DNA of 64,000 bases, from NCBI RefSeq assembly GCF_000003855.2, contig NW_003101657.1, positions 404,083-468,082 of the forward strand, read 5' to 3'. This DNA comes from Blastomyces gilchristii SLH14081 (Eukaryota; Ascomycota; Eurotiomycetes; Onygenales; Ajellomycetaceae). The notes under the pieces are model-generated. The model ran no database searches and was not told where the DNA came from. It saw nothing but the letters and a program-made list of their open reading frames with translations. Position numbers and translations under genes: made by a program. Shown here piece by piece: positions 1 through 10,630 of the stretch; the first letter of the stretch is position 1; the number at the start of each line of letters is the position of its first letter.

Positions 1-2
1 GA

Positions 3-158
3 CTTGGTGGTATGGGCCTGGATGATGTTGAAGCGGGATAGGTAGTGGTTGAGGAGCAATGGAGTGATGGCCTTGGTAGGGAGACGGAGAATGAGGGTAT
101 CGAGTGACTGGGGCTTGAGCTTGAGCGGCGGTAGGTTGGTGATGGTGGTGATGTAGGA
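3..158 (-). CDS. Partial CDS of unknown function leaving the left edge
   Basis: A 52-codon open frame runs off the left edge on the minus strand. Its codons mostly end in C and it encodes an amphipathic stretch that includes the residues LDTLILRLPTKAITP and LNHYLSRFNII, which looks like folded protein rather than chance. Directly upstream in the same frame is TAG, preceded by CAG. It could be a 3' splice acceptor, making this an internal exon, or a true stop, making the gene broken. Another frame on the same strand is also open but encodes a Pro/His-rich low-complexity peptide and was treated as a shadow. I do not recognise the family. The rest of the gene lies outside the window. Confidence 0.35.
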
Positions 159-313
159 CTACTGCGGAATCAAGTCCCGCTGGCGAAGGATTTTCTGGCA
201 ACATCATCCCGGCGGAGGACTCCGGTTCGCCCTGGCTTTTGGTCTTGATATCAGGGTCTTTACAAAGTTCCCCAGTCTGATATACCAGGTGTATTAGCTC
301 TATTGATTATTCC

Positions 314-835
314 TCAACTTCCAACCAATCTGGGCAAATCTACAAAACTTACAAGCTGGCTACGTTTGCTGGATTGACAATTAGGTACTGAGGTAACCTG
401 TCGGGTATAACCACGTTTTTGTAAAGCTCGACGCAGACAGTCCTGCTTGACGTCAAGGCCAAGGGCCTCAATTATCTTCTTATATGACATGCTCCGGTTT
501 TCCTTGGAGGCGGTCAAAAAGGCTTCAATGTCATCGACTTGCTTGCTGGACAGCCTGCTGTTCCGGCCTGGCCGTTTCTTGGGATCACAGGTATTTGATT
601 CACAGGTATATTGAACGGCACGGTGGGATACGTGAAGATGTTCAGCTATAGCTTGATACGTATAACCCAAACGCCGTAGGATTAGGATATCTTTTCGCTC
701 CTCGCGATTAAGGCGGCGTCGATGTGTCTGAGTCCGGGTTTTGGCCGCTGCGGGCGGAACTTGGTAAGGGGATTCCGCACTGATGGAGGGCGGTGCCGCC
801 ATGATGGGACGAATTGAAGTTGAAGATGGAGGCAT
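314..835 (-). pseudogene. Tc1/mariner-type transposase N-terminal (helix-turn-helix) fragment
   Basis: This 173-codon frame has a Ser/Pro/Ala-rich leader (residues 1-40). It is followed by two helix-turn-helix units typical of the DNA-binding region of fungal Tc1/mariner transposases: first around residues 42-75 (LNREERKDILILRRLGYTYQ and following), then around 90-140 (SSKQVDDIEAFL through ALQKRGYTRQ). In an intact transposase the DDE/DDD catalytic domain of about 200 residues would follow. Here the frame ends after about 27 unrelated residues, so no nuclease can be made. I saw no terminal inverted repeats. It is most likely a truncated transposon remnant; a captured DNA-binding domain is an alternative. 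Base composition matches the gene block rather than the RIP block. Confidence 0.6.
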
Positions 836-1542
836 AGGTGTGTTGGAACCGAACTATTATTGAGCCCCCAACTTGAGGCAACACCCGGAGCTGCGGATTT
901 GCCTAGTGGCAGTGCCGTTGTCCATAATAAAAAAATAATAATAGCTTTGGGGCTAAACAAAAACTCCGACAGAGCTGATCGTCGATAGCTCCCATGTTGC
1001 TCAGCGAAATGTCCCATCACGTGGGCTTTAGAAAGGCGTTTGGCGCTTCCTTTGCCGCGCTAATGATACGCCATCTGCGGCCGTTTAGGATGACAGGGGG
1101 AACTGCCTTGGACACCGTTAGTTACCATACCGTGGGGACGAGCTTGGGAAGCTGGCCCTGGAGTTAAGCTATTTGTCTGCGAACATGGGATATGGAAGAC
1201 GACGAGATTATTTGATAGGGAAATGCGAATTAGGGCTGCAGGCCTACACGTGATCCTCACCTCCCTCCATCCGGTTTTGATCCTTCGATTGTCCCTAGAC
1301 AACACCACACAGCAGAAAAGGGGATTACAGCGTGTGTTTTGACCCAGGAAACGTGTTTTGATTCACTGGACAACATTTGTAAGTGCAGGTTCAGTTTATC
1401 ATTGCATATCTGCAGCTTGCACTGAGAAGCCCCCACCGGTTCTGAGGACCACCTCATAGAGATAGATATCATTCTAACTTGCGTTATGGAGCGTGATTCA
1501 ATATTGTGGTTCAAGTTTAGCTCCATCACCCGCTTCCAATAA

Positions 1543-1558
1543 GTACATGTACATGTAC
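1543..1558. repeat. Palindromic TGTACA-type repeat
   Basis: GTACATGTACATGTAC is a perfect 16-bp self-complementary sequence. A related palindrome, TTGTACATGTACAA, occurs at 4981-4994 on the other side of the permease gene. Both are followed by AATT. Whether they are regulatory sites or remnants of one dispersed repeat cannot be told from sequence. Confidence 0.45.
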
Positions 1559-2290
1559 AATTACCCGAACCACTTACTTTTCTAAAACATCTCTTTGCTA
1601 AAGCAGGGGAGGAACCTAGAAGATGCATCCGCAAAATTGACCTGGTGCATCCCGCCTCGTGGGGAAGCTGTACAACTCTGCCGATCGTCTGGGAGATACT
1701 GTGGACACCGAAGTCATACCAAGGTGGATAGACTCCGGGTTAGGATATGCTCCCGTTCCAGCAGCCTGTTCTTGTCTTACTCCGTGGACAGGAGTAATTA
1801 ACGACCTTGAACGGAGATCGGATGAGAATGCCCTTCCCGATATGTGAGAGCGTGGTCTCAATATGCAACTAGAGCATGAATCTGACAGACTGCAACTGGT
1901 GCAACTGTGAGGTTCCTGTTCATGAAATGATAATGGGAGCTCTCAAGCCTATGCCTAAAGATGGCTGGGAACAATCGAGCAGTAGTGACCGAAGATTCAA
2001 GGTACGCTGACATCTTAATATGGTTATATCTCCATGGATGCCATGCATTTCAATCGAGATAGGCCTATATGGTGGTTTCTGCTATTGTACAAACACCTAC
2101 AGAATCGTCAGAACCCGTCTCAGCAGGCTCATTCCTCGGCGTAATTTCCAGAGCTCGGCAGACATGCATCGGCTTGCAAGCCGACCATGTTATTACCTGC
2201 ATACCTTCATACAAATTAGCATAAACACCAAGTATGTATCACAGTATCAATTCATCTTCGCCAAATCCTTGATTTCACACATCCAACTTG

Positions 2291-2318
2291 TTTTTTTTTT
2301 TTTTTTTTTTTTTTTTTT
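2291..2318. repeat. Poly(T) tract, 28 bp
   Basis: An uninterrupted run of 28 T lies about 550 bp upstream of the permease start. On the minus strand it is poly(A), so it could be the tail of an old retroposed insert, but no body or target duplication is evident. Confidence 0.8.
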
Positions 2319-2867
2319 CCAAATCGCAGGGTATGGAGTCAACTTGTCAATCAATAGTTATTCTAACTTATCCTCCACTTCACCCCCTTGGGGATTAGCA
2401 TTCGGACGACTTCCACGACCCTCTTATCTAAATACATGGTTGTGTGATACCAATTCCGGAGTCGGGATAACATCGGTGTCACCTATTCGCCACACGGGTG
2501 TTGCATCGTTGCCGATCGCAGATTGGAATTTGCAAAATTTTGCATTTGCAGTCGAGTCGCCATGCCCTATTTCCTCTTATATTACTGATCAATTGGTATT
2601 GTCCGTTTGGCTTCCAACTGCTGTCACATTTTCGTTACTTAATATTTCTTTGTTTTTATTTATTTTTTCCAATCTTTCTGGTCATATCTTGAGCTGAGGA
2701 AGTCCCACTCTTTGCCAATTGTGGGAAAAACTCTGTTTCTCCTCTTGCAGTATCCGTGTCTCGACTTCCCACCTGCTATAGTCTCTCGTCAATCATTATA
2801 TCGTCTTAGCAAATTCCCTAATTTGGATTCCCAACAAACCTTTCCAAGCTAAGTGGGAGCATCGAGA

Positions 2868-4613
2868 ATGGGAGAGCCGAGAGACCACATATCATTGGCC
2901 CAGGATGAGAAGAGGCCGAAGGGTACAGAGGGTAACCCCCCTCCAGGCCTGAATTATGACTCGGATGAGTTAGCAAAGTTGCAGCCCCGCGAGCTGCCTC
3001 AGCTCAAGAGGAAGCTGAAGAGCAGACACCTTCAGATGATTGCTATTGGTAAGCCAATTTCTCTATGCTCCCTTGTCAGAATTGCGGATCATTGTTGTTG
3101 ACCTTGTCTTTTAGGAGGAACGATCGGTACTGGCCTGTTCATTGGTAGCGGGGGTGCAATTTCAAAGACCGGCCCCGCGGGCGCCCTGATCGCGTATGCC
3201 TTCGTCGGGTCTATCGTATATTCGGTCATAGTTTCACTTGGAGAAATGGCAACCTATATACCAATAGCTGGCGCCTTTACTTCATACGCTACCCGCTTCG
3301 TCGACCCTAGCCTTGGCTTCGCGATGGGTTGGATATACTGGTTTTCATGGCCCATTACTTTCGCCCTCGAATTGACGGCGACAGGCCTCATCATTCAATA
3401 TTGGAACGATCAAATCCCCATTGGCATCTTCATAGCTGTCTTTTGGGTCTTCATTACGTTAATCAACATGTTGCCCGTCAGCTTCTACGGCGAGATCGAG
3501 TTCTGGTTCTCCAGCGTCAAAGTCATCACTGTTATTGGCTTCATGATTTTTGGCATTTGCATCAATGCCGGTGCAGGCCAGCAGGGCTATATAGGATTTA
3601 AATACTGGCACAATCCCGGCGCGTTCGCCCCATACCTCCTTGAAGTCATCGGACATGATAAAGTTGCTACCGCTAAATTCATCGGGTTCTGGGCGACTCT
3701 TATCCAAGCCGGCTTCTCATATCAGGGCACTGAATTAGTTGGCATCGCGGCTGGAGAGACAGAAAACCCGCGCAAGGCCGTACCGGCAGCAATTAAGAAG
3801 ACGTTCTACCGCATCCTCTTCCTCTTCGTCCTGACAATCTTCTTTATCGGGATCCTGATACCATTCACAAACCAAGACCTTCTGTCAAAAGCCTCCGACG
3901 CTTCCGCGTCCCCGTTTGTTATTGCTGCCAAACTCGCCGGTGTCAATACACTCCCAGGCCTCATCAACGTCGTTCTCCTCACTGTGGTTATCTCCGCTGC
4001 TAACTCCAACGTCTACTCCGGTAGTAGAGTACTGCTTGGCCTTGCTCAGGACGGCTGTGCGCCCAAAATTTTCACCAGGACCACTACCGCCGGTGTACCA
4101 TGGGTAAGCATTTTATTTACAGCCGCCTTTGGCCTGCTAGGCTTCCTCAACGTATCCAACAGCGGCTCTGTGGTTTTCGAATGGCTCATGAACATCAGCA
4201 GTATCGCCGGCTTCATCTCATGGTCATGCATTAACGGCTGCCACCTAAGCTTTATGCGGGCGCTGCGGGCGCGGAATATTAGCCGCGACGCACTACCTTA
4301 CAAAGCACCCTTCCAGCCCTACCTGGCCTGGTACGGCCTCCTCTTCAACATCCTTATCATCATCACCCAAGGGTTTACGGCATTTATACCATGGAATATA
4401 TTGAATTTTTTCGTCAGTTATATTAGTTTAATTCTGTTCGTGGTGTTGTATGCGGGGCATAGGATTGTGTACCGCCCGAGCTTTGTCCAGCCGTTGGAGG
4501 CGGACTTAGATACGGGCCGGCTGTTGGCTGATGCGGAAACTTGGGAGACTACTAGAGTCCCGACGACGGCGTGGGAACGTGTTCAGCATCGGATGCATCT
4601 TATGTTTTGGTAA
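2868..4613 (+). CDS. Amino-acid permease (yeast amino-acid transporter family)
   Basis: Plasma-membrane, proton-coupled amino-acid uptake is the expected role of this family. Two exons (2868-3048, 3115-4613) are joined by a 66-bp GT-AG intron whose removal restores the hallmark IGGTIGTGLFIGSGGAISK of transmembrane helix 1. The spliced product is 559 residues, the usual family length. After a hydrophilic N-tail of about 55 residues come about 12 hydrophobic segments, with the family signature GEMATYIPIAGAFTSYATRF in helix 3 and FSYQGTELVGIAAGETENPR in the helix 6 region. I chose ATG 2868; an in-frame GTG lies 15 bp upstream. A short hydrophilic C-tail follows the last helix. The substrate cannot be assigned, so I give no symbol. 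The gene is intact and of normal composition, with a 45-T run 270 bp downstream. Confidence 0.95.
3049..3114 (+). other. Intron of the permease gene
   Basis: GTAAGC donor and TTTTAG acceptor, with a GTTGACC branch-like sequence near the 3' end. Splicing joins ...MIAIG to GTIGTG in frame. Confidence 0.9.
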
Positions 4614-4881
4614 TAGTAGGGGTGATGCTCCTATCTATCCAGGCGTCTCTTTTTCTGCTTCTATATTTGCCATCTTCCCCTCTGTTTGTTCGCTGCTCAT
4701 ATGTATATTGTACTTATCTTGTATTTCTATCAACTTCCTTTTCCGTTGATTGATTGAGGATTCGATGGATTGAGAACCTGTGGATTCAACCAGTTTATGT
4801 GATACATTAAAAGATTTTATGATCGTGTGGTAGTCAGGGCGGAGCGGCTGAACAGGTGGCCCTGTAGGCCCGCTGACTTTT

Positions 4882-4930
<49 letters not shown>

Positions 4931-5442
4931 TTTCTGTTGTTCACTGCACCTGTTTTTCAAGCGAAGCGTTGAAACGTACATTGTACATGTACAATTGTTC
5001 ATCTGTATACCTCGACTGTTTGCCATGGATTTTTATGTGTCGTCTACTTACATTTATGCACCGCCTAGGACCTTCATCTCCTTATCTGATGCTAGTAGAG
5101 TCAGGCTAGGAATATACAGAGGAAATGGACAGACGTCGTTTTACTTGTACAGAACATTTAGAGAAGAAAGTGATGCCTCCACAATAATATGTCCAGTGAA
5201 TACATCAGAGCTGTTGCCATCTGTATATTTGACATCAGAAAAGCATTGAGTCGTTCAACGCGCCAGTGAGATGCTAAGAAGCGGAGAAACGATCAATATA
5301 TTGAGAAATGATAGTGAAGTTACAAAAAGGAAATTAGAATCTTGTTACATGCTTGTTTGTTCAATAATAGAAGAAGGATTTCATCGCATCCGCCTTAAAT
5401 GCACGAGTGCTTTTACTATCTATCAACCCTCGTCACTCCTCT
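4614..5442. other. Convergent intergenic region between permease and PHB1
   Basis: It holds the 3' ends of the permease (plus) and PHB1 (minus). It contains a 45-T run and a palindromic TTGTACATGTACAA at 4981-4994. I see no gene in it; short frames running through the T-run encode homopolymer and are not credible. Confidence 0.6.
4885..4929. repeat. Poly(T) tract, 45 bp
   Basis: An unbroken run of 45 T lies 270 bp downstream of the permease stop. As with the upstream T-run it would be a poly(A) tail if read on the minus strand. It is also prone to length error in sequencing. Confidence 0.85.
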
Positions 5443-6358
5443 TTAGCTTCTCAACCCAAGCAGGAGGCCAGTGCTCTTGCCGCCCTCCTTCCCCTCACCA
5501 CCACCCGGAAGATATGTAACGTTGGGATTTGTGGCAAGCGTCTGTGCAATCTCCCGGCTAGCATCGATTCTTCGGATCTGAATCAAGCCATCACCAGCCT
5601 TCATAACAGCCTTGCTAATGATCTCAGCACTCTCGGCCTCTCCCTCCGCACGGATGACATTGGCCTGTCGCTCCTGCTCGGCCTTCTCGACAATGAATCT
5701 CGCCCGCTCGGCGTCCTGTTGGGCGATCTGCTTCTGCTCGACGGCACGGGTGAATTCGCGACCGAAAGTCATGTGAGTTATGGAGACGTCTTCGAGAGCA
5801 ATGTTAAACTCCATGGCGCGGCGCATAAGGTCGTTGCGGATTCTGTTGGAGACGGCTTCACGCTGGGTGATAAGTTCCGCAGCATCGAATTGGGCGACGA
5901 TGGACTTTAGGACTTCGTTGCCGATGGAGGGGAGAACTCTTTCATCGTAGTCTTGGCCGAGGGACTACATGGATGGTATGGTTAGCTTCATACATATATT
6001 ATAGACGAAAGGAGTGTTAAAATGCGAATGCACATACCTGATAGATCTTTGGCAATTGCTGCACTTCGGGGCGATGCAAGACTCGTAGGGTCAAGCTGAC
6101 CATCTGCAAGTCCTTACTTCCGGTGGTCGTTGAGATGTTCCTAGGTTTCGTTCTGACATCGTAGATAATGCTCTTCTGCAACCAGGGGATGAGGAAGTGA
6201 GTGCCCTCATTGACAACCTTTTCCTGCACTCCCGTGAGCCTGTCGAAGATGACTGCCCGGGTTCCTCCCTTGACATCGTACAGAGATGCCTGGACGAAGG
6301 ACGCCCCGATGGCTACGGGGACACCCCATTTGTAAATTGCCGTAAGAGCATTCGCCAT
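5443..6358 (-). CDS. phb1: Prohibitin-1, mitochondrial inner-membrane scaffold
   Basis: Prohibitin-1 alternates with prohibitin-2 in large ring complexes in the mitochondrial inner membrane, where they act as scaffold and chaperone and regulate m-AAA protease. Two exons (6038-6358 and 5443-5964) flank a 73-bp GT-AG intron (5965-6037). The product is 280 residues, the standard fungal length. The N-terminus has a hydrophobic anchor (about residues 8-26). The SPFH/band-7 domain follows (about 27-187), with [27 protein letters not shown] and [11 protein letters not shown] charged coiled coil (about 180-245, [20 protein letters not shown]) and a Gly-rich, Leu-rich tail close the protein. The motifs match PHB1 rather than PHB2, which has a longer N-terminus. 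The gene is intact and diverges from qcr8. Confidence 0.95.
5965..6037 (-). other. Intron of phb1
   Basis: On the minus strand it starts GTATGTG and ends CATGTAG. Splicing joins ...PKIYQ to [10 protein letters not shown] in frame, as in the prohibitin family. Confidence 0.9.
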
Positions 6359-6668
6359 TTTGAAAAAGCCGGGGATGGATGCTGAAAAACGTTGCTCTTG
6401 GAGTTCTGGGGGGATATCAACAGCATTGAATTGGTTTACGAAGCTTGTTCAAGATGCTGCTTTTTATGGCGCTAGGCTGCATCGGGACTAGTGTCGGATG
6501 ATGTTGGAGGCTCAACTTCCAACACTCAACTTTTGCGACATCACGCATATCCATAACCCATACACATACACACATACGCACTATTGTTGCATAGGCAGCC
6601 TTTCTGTCTATTGTTGGAAAGAATCAAGTCAATCGTCTACGAATTCCTCTCGTCGTTTATCCGGCACA
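6359..6668. promoter_or_regulatory. Divergent promoter interval between phb1 and qcr8
   Basis: The 310 bp between two divergent start codons must contain both 5' UTRs and core promoters. No clear TATA box is visible, and a CA-rich stretch (CATACACATACACACATACG) lies at about 6560. The sharing by two mitochondrial inner-membrane genes is seen directly; co-regulation is inferred. Confidence 0.6.
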
Positions 6669-7337
6669 ATGGGCGGCGGACACCCAGATCCCAAGCGCGG
6701 AATGTAAGGCCCTCTCCCCGGCTGACCATGCATTGAATCAATTCGAGGCATACCGCCGTTCACATCATGAAGAATTGAAGCAATAGACGGAGACTGACAA
6801 TTTGGCAGCTATATCGGAACCTTTGGAAACTTCGGTACGTTTTGAGGCCTATCCCATTGCCACAACTTGAGCGACTCCAATCGCCATCGCCCCGCCACAC
6901 CTAATAACGGGGTTGTTCGATTATCCCTCCGCCTCTATCCAATCCACAGCAGCACATGTCATGCTAATGGTTACCTCATGCTGAGTACTAAATAGGTTGC
7001 CCGACCCCTCAAAAGATCTCGACCTACGCTCTGTCCCCCAACCGACAACGCCCCTTCGCCGGTGCTCTCTACAACGCCATTTTCAACACATGGAGAAGAA
7101 CCCGCAACCAAGCGCTTTATGTTATTCCCCCGTTCGTCGCCGCGTATGCGATAATTAACTGGGCTCAAGAGAGGTTTGTGTTCTGGTCCACACGGCTTTC
7201 TGTGATGTGCATTGTTGTACCTATCTTGCGTGTTATGTGCTTGTGGTGTAGTTGCCAACTAACATATACTTGCCTCCAGGAACGAATATTTGAACTCCAA
7301 GCCCGGACGATTGGCGGAGGGTGGAGATGATGAGTAA
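6669..7337 (+). CDS. qcr8: Cytochrome b-c1 complex subunit 8 (ubiquinol-cytochrome c reductase)
   Basis: QCR8 is a small subunit of respiratory complex III that binds cytochrome b and is needed for complex assembly. Four exons (6669-6703, 6809-6834, 6996-7173, 7280-7337) give a 98-residue protein, the family length. All three introns (105, 161 and 106 bp) are GT-AG and preserve frame. Exons 1 and 2 encode MGGGHPDPKRG and YIGTFGNFG. Exon 3 holds the core, with QKISTYALSPNRQRPFAGAL, NTWRRTRNQ and the single membrane span ALYVIPPFVAAYAIINW. Exon 4 ends with NEYLNSKPGRLAEGG. Four exons for under 300 coding bases is why simple ORF scanning misses it. It is the last normal-composition gene before the AT-rich block. 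Confidence 0.94.
6704..6808 (+). other. qcr8 intron 1
   Basis: GTAAGG donor and GGCAG acceptor, phase 2. It splits the Ile codon before YIGTFG. Confidence 0.85.
6835..6995 (+). other. qcr8 intron 2
   Basis: GTACGT donor and AATAG acceptor, phase 1, with a GCTGAGTACT branch-like sequence upstream of the acceptor. Confidence 0.85.
7174..7279 (+). other. qcr8 intron 3
   Basis: GTTTGT donor and CTCCAG acceptor, phase 2. Splicing joins WAQE-R to NEYLNS. Confidence 0.85.
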
Positions 7338-8647
7338 AGATGATGATTATTTGTTGGATATAGCTTTGCAAAGCTGGTAGAGGGCCTCAGCCAGTCATTG
7401 CGCTGTACAGTACATATATTATTAGAAAGAAATCGACGTTTCTAAAATTTCATTTTCTATATAAAAGATGATATTTTTTTTATTTGTTTTCCATTCCCCT
7501 CTTGTCTCCACCTTTCTCGGTAGAGTAAACGAGAGGAATTGAAAGAAGCCTCATCACCTCACTTGCACATGAGATTAACTATCCCACAGATTATGGCCCA
7601 GCGGAACACATTTTCTTTTTGAGAAGAACTAAACTGCTAAATAGATTTGAATAATATCATCTTATCAATAGCAGGACAGAGAACATCTATTGTTTTGAAT
7701 CTTGCTAAGTAGATTATCTCCTTATTTGGCCGCGAGGCCACAATTAGCGCAATATCATTAGTGAAACAACTAAGCTATTACTCATGCCTTTGCTTCTCTA
7801 TATCTGTGATTGATGTGTACAGTCTATAGCGACATTTGAGTTAAATGAGTATTTTTGATGTTTTTAAATATTCATTCAATTTGTAATTATATTCTTTAAC
7901 TCACACTATAACTATATATGCTGCTAAAATGTAAGAAACTCTGCTTTTCATAAACCTGTTTTATTTTTATTTTTATTACTCACAAACATCAAACGCTCGC
8001 TTACGCTCGCTTTGCCCCTACCACTTCCACTCCATGCCTACCCCTACCCCCCTTACCACCCCTTCCACCCCTTCCACCCCCTACCCCCTCTACCACCACC
8101 ACCACCTCTACCGCCCCTACCACCCTCTTCCACCCCTTCCACCCTCTACCCCCTCTACTGCCTCTATCACCCTCTCCCCCTACCACTCCCTTCCACCCCG
8201 TATCACCCCTATCACCATTATCAGATTAATCAGAGCCATACAGGCTGCAGAGCCAGCTGTTCAATCCCATCCATGAATTCAAAGAGGTGCACATGACATC
8301 ACATGAGATTATGTTACAGGGCATTTAGCAGTGTATGCCATGAACACAGCACAGAGATCAAAAATGAACATAGAGAAGAGTATAAGGAATGTAAATACTT
8401 GTAGAGAATGTATGAAAAGAGCAGAATGAAAAAAAGAATGAAGATTTGAAGATTGATCTGAGCTGTATGGGCCGGAAAGCACGTCACATTACAGCGTTTT
8501 TTGCATGGAAAAGTTGGTTCTTCTATAATAAATAGAGAGAAGAGAGAAAATAGAGAGGTTAGTTACACCACTCGGCCAATTTTTTGGCCACTCAGAGCAT
8601 CTCATTTTCGTCGCTGTTTTAAGCTCAATGCCGTTCACGTGACGTGA
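7338..8647. other. Transition from gene block to AT-rich repeat block
   Basis: Composition shifts to AT-rich soon after the qcr8 stop. No gene is supported. It contains a pyrimidine-rich low-complexity tract (8010-8215) and, near 8560-8650, a more balanced stretch with ACGTGACGTG just outside the left LTR of Copia-1. Confidence 0.6.
8010..8215. repeat. Low-complexity C/T-rich tract
   Basis: The plus strand consists of degenerate units such as CCTTCCACC and CTACCCC with almost no G. Open frames here encode Pro/Thr/Tyr or Gly/Arg repeats on opposite strands and are by-products of the tract. Confidence 0.85.
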
Positions 8648-8652
8648 AACCT

Positions 8653-8761
8653 TCTTGGAGGATAACGTTGTTGTGTTGTGTTGTAATCTAACTACGCGAG
8701 TTACACTAAATGGATAGGTTGGGGTGGCACGTGACTAGGGTAGGTGTAGTAATCACCAACA
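8653..8761 (-). repeat. Copia-1 3' LTR (109 bp)
   Basis: It pairs with 28000-28108 at equal length, with differences mostly G/A and C/T. This left copy is the less mutated of the two. It is preceded by AACCT, the target duplication. Confidence 0.8.
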
Positions 8762-8966
8762 CCCCCCCTTGCTACGCCGTGGCCTATAATAAGCCGCCAC
8801 CCGGGGCCTCCCCCATCCTCAAATCTTTCAAAAATGCAATAATAATTAATTACATGAATCAGACCCTGATTTCCTCATTAGGAAAGGTGTCTGTACAGCA
8901 ATAACTGTAAAAATCAAGAAATATATGCAAAATTCATTGATCTGCTGTATCATCATTATCATTCAA

Positions 8967-10022
8967 TCATTCCTTCTTCTCAATTTTATGAATGTCAATT
9001 CTCTTAACAAATTCTTCAAATACAGGCTTCACCAGTGACTTGGTGAGTCTGTCAGCTATGTTCACTGTAGAATCAATATATTCTATCATGATTTCCTCTT
9101 TTTCAATCAAATTGTGAAGAATATGATATCTAATCTTGATATAATGTGATCTTTATGTTAAGGATTTTCTCTTTACTAGATTGATTGCTCTCTTATTATC
9201 AACTTATAGATGTGAGCATATTTTCACTTTTTCATCATTCATTAACCTGGTATTATATAATATATCATTCAATCAGATTATCTCACAAGCTGTCTCACTA
9301 GCTGTAATATACTCAGCTTCTGTAATTGATTTGATGATAAATGTCTGTCTCTGTGACTGTTATGAGATTGATGACTCATTAATCAATATAATATAGTTAG
9401 TAGTTAATTTGTATTAAGAATTCACCTCTGCTCAGTCTGAATTGCAGTATATCACAGAACTCAGACTCTTATCACTGATCTTCTTTCTGTATAATATATC
9501 ATGATTTTTCATCTTCTTGACATAATGTAGAACATGCTTCAACACTGCTCAACATACTTTGTATAAACATGAGTTAAAATGTGAGAGATAGTTGATGATG
9601 AATGCTAGATCTGACTGACTGCTTAAGATTAAATATTGCAATGATCTTAATTCTTGATGATATCTTGTAGCTGTAAAGTCATCATTCAATTTCCTTCTCT
9701 CATCAGGTGAGAATTTCAGTTGTATACTGACTATTATCAGAGTATCAGCTGAATTTATCTTATTCATGTCAAAGTCTTTAAGAATCTCTTTAATATAACA
9801 GCTCTGTGTAACTGCTAGATTGTCATTTCTCTGACATTTAATCTTCATCTCAAGATATGACTTGATCTCTTTGACATTCTTTATCTCAAATCTCTTTACA
9901 ATGTCTCTTAATACTCAGTCTAATTGCTGTTCTTGAGGTTCTGTCACTTGACAATCATTAACATGCAATGTCAGATAAATCTTGTGAACAGAGTGATATA
10001 GAAATTCACTGTTATAAGGTGA
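8967..10022 (-). pseudogene. Copia-1 pol, 3' part: RT C-terminus and RNase H
   Basis: Read on the minus strand, the frame begins within RT just after the Copia-2 insertion. It contains LHVNDCQV (the YVDD-type active-site region, altered), the connection region CYIKEILKDFDM, then the Copia RNase H with CNSDWAEV, ISWQSQRQTF and TEAEYITASE. It ends with the C-terminal ADRLTKSL motif and a stop at 8967-8969. Numerous TGA/TAG codons replace expected Trp. It encoded part of the enzyme copying element RNA into DNA and is now non-functional. Confidence 0.8.
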
Positions 10023-10027
10023 TATCT
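10023..10027. repeat. Copia-2 target-site duplication (left)
   Basis: TATCT, identical to 24284-24288 on the other side of Copia-2. Confidence 0.9.
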
Positions 10028-10295
10028 TATCAGGAAAAAGAGGTTATACACTACTGAACACTATTAACATTGTATTACTACAATATTTCTCATTATTATC
10101 AGCTTACTACAATACTTATCTAATACTCACTTATACTAGCTCTCTTGACTTGCATATATATTTTACTATAAATAGCTCTATCTTTTGTATGAAATAGATA
10201 TATTAAAAGAGGCATGAATAATATAACAAGCAGATCTTTATACATATAAGATTTATATGTCTTCAACATATTTATTCATGAGACTCATTTCAATA
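10028..10295 (+). repeat. Copia-2 5' LTR (268 bp)
   Basis: It matches 24016-24283 over its full length and contains TATAAATA at about 10167 as a probable promoter. Shortly downstream of it (from about 10304) lies GCCCGGTAAGCAGC, which is in primer-binding-site position but not assigned to a tRNA. Confidence 0.88.
10167..10174 (+). promoter_or_regulatory. TATA box of the Copia-2 LTR promoter
   Basis: TATAAATA inside the 5' LTR, conserved at the equivalent place in the 3' LTR (about 24155). Confidence 0.55.
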
Positions 10296-10630
10296 GTTAT
10301 AAGCCCGGTAAGCAGCATCTGAAGAGAAGTGTGATACATCAATCTCAATTCTCATTTAAATTTGACAACAATCATTCAAACTGAGATGATTGATTCTCAT
10401 TTGTATATAATCTGATCTACTCAACTATTATACCTGATTTCTGATAAGCAGCATCTGAAGAGAAGTGTGATACACTGATCTCAATTCTCATTTGAACTGA
10501 TAACTATTATTTGAACTGAGATGATAGATTCTCACTTATATATATTCTGATAAACTCAATCATTATACACTCTGAATTCTAATCATATAAATACTTGAAT
10601 CAATTCCTCAATTCATTTAATATAACTGAT

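Larger units (their letters stand above)
836..2867. other. Intergenic region upstream of the permease gene
   Basis: No convincing gene is visible in this stretch of about 2 kb. Several short frames exist on both strands but none shows domain-like sequence or supported splice structure. It holds the palindromic GTACATGTACATGTAC at 1543-1558 and a 28-T run at 2291-2318. The part next to the permease (about 2650-2867) is pyrimidine-rich with a CCAAT-like TTGCCAATT around 2714 and probably contains the permease promoter and 5' UTR. Confidence 0.5.

Noticed and set aside
1060..1861. Several short frames of 60-125 codons on both strands
   Set aside because: They overlap each other, have no recognisable motif and no supported splice structure.
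2020..2697. A 225-codon plus-strand frame upstream of the permease
   Set aside because: It runs through the 28-T run as poly-Phe and shows no domain or codon bias; treated as chance.
8012..8296. Overlapping Pro/Thr/Tyr-rich and Gly/Arg-rich frames on both strands
   Set aside because: They follow from a C/T-only tract; composition, not selection, keeps the frames open.
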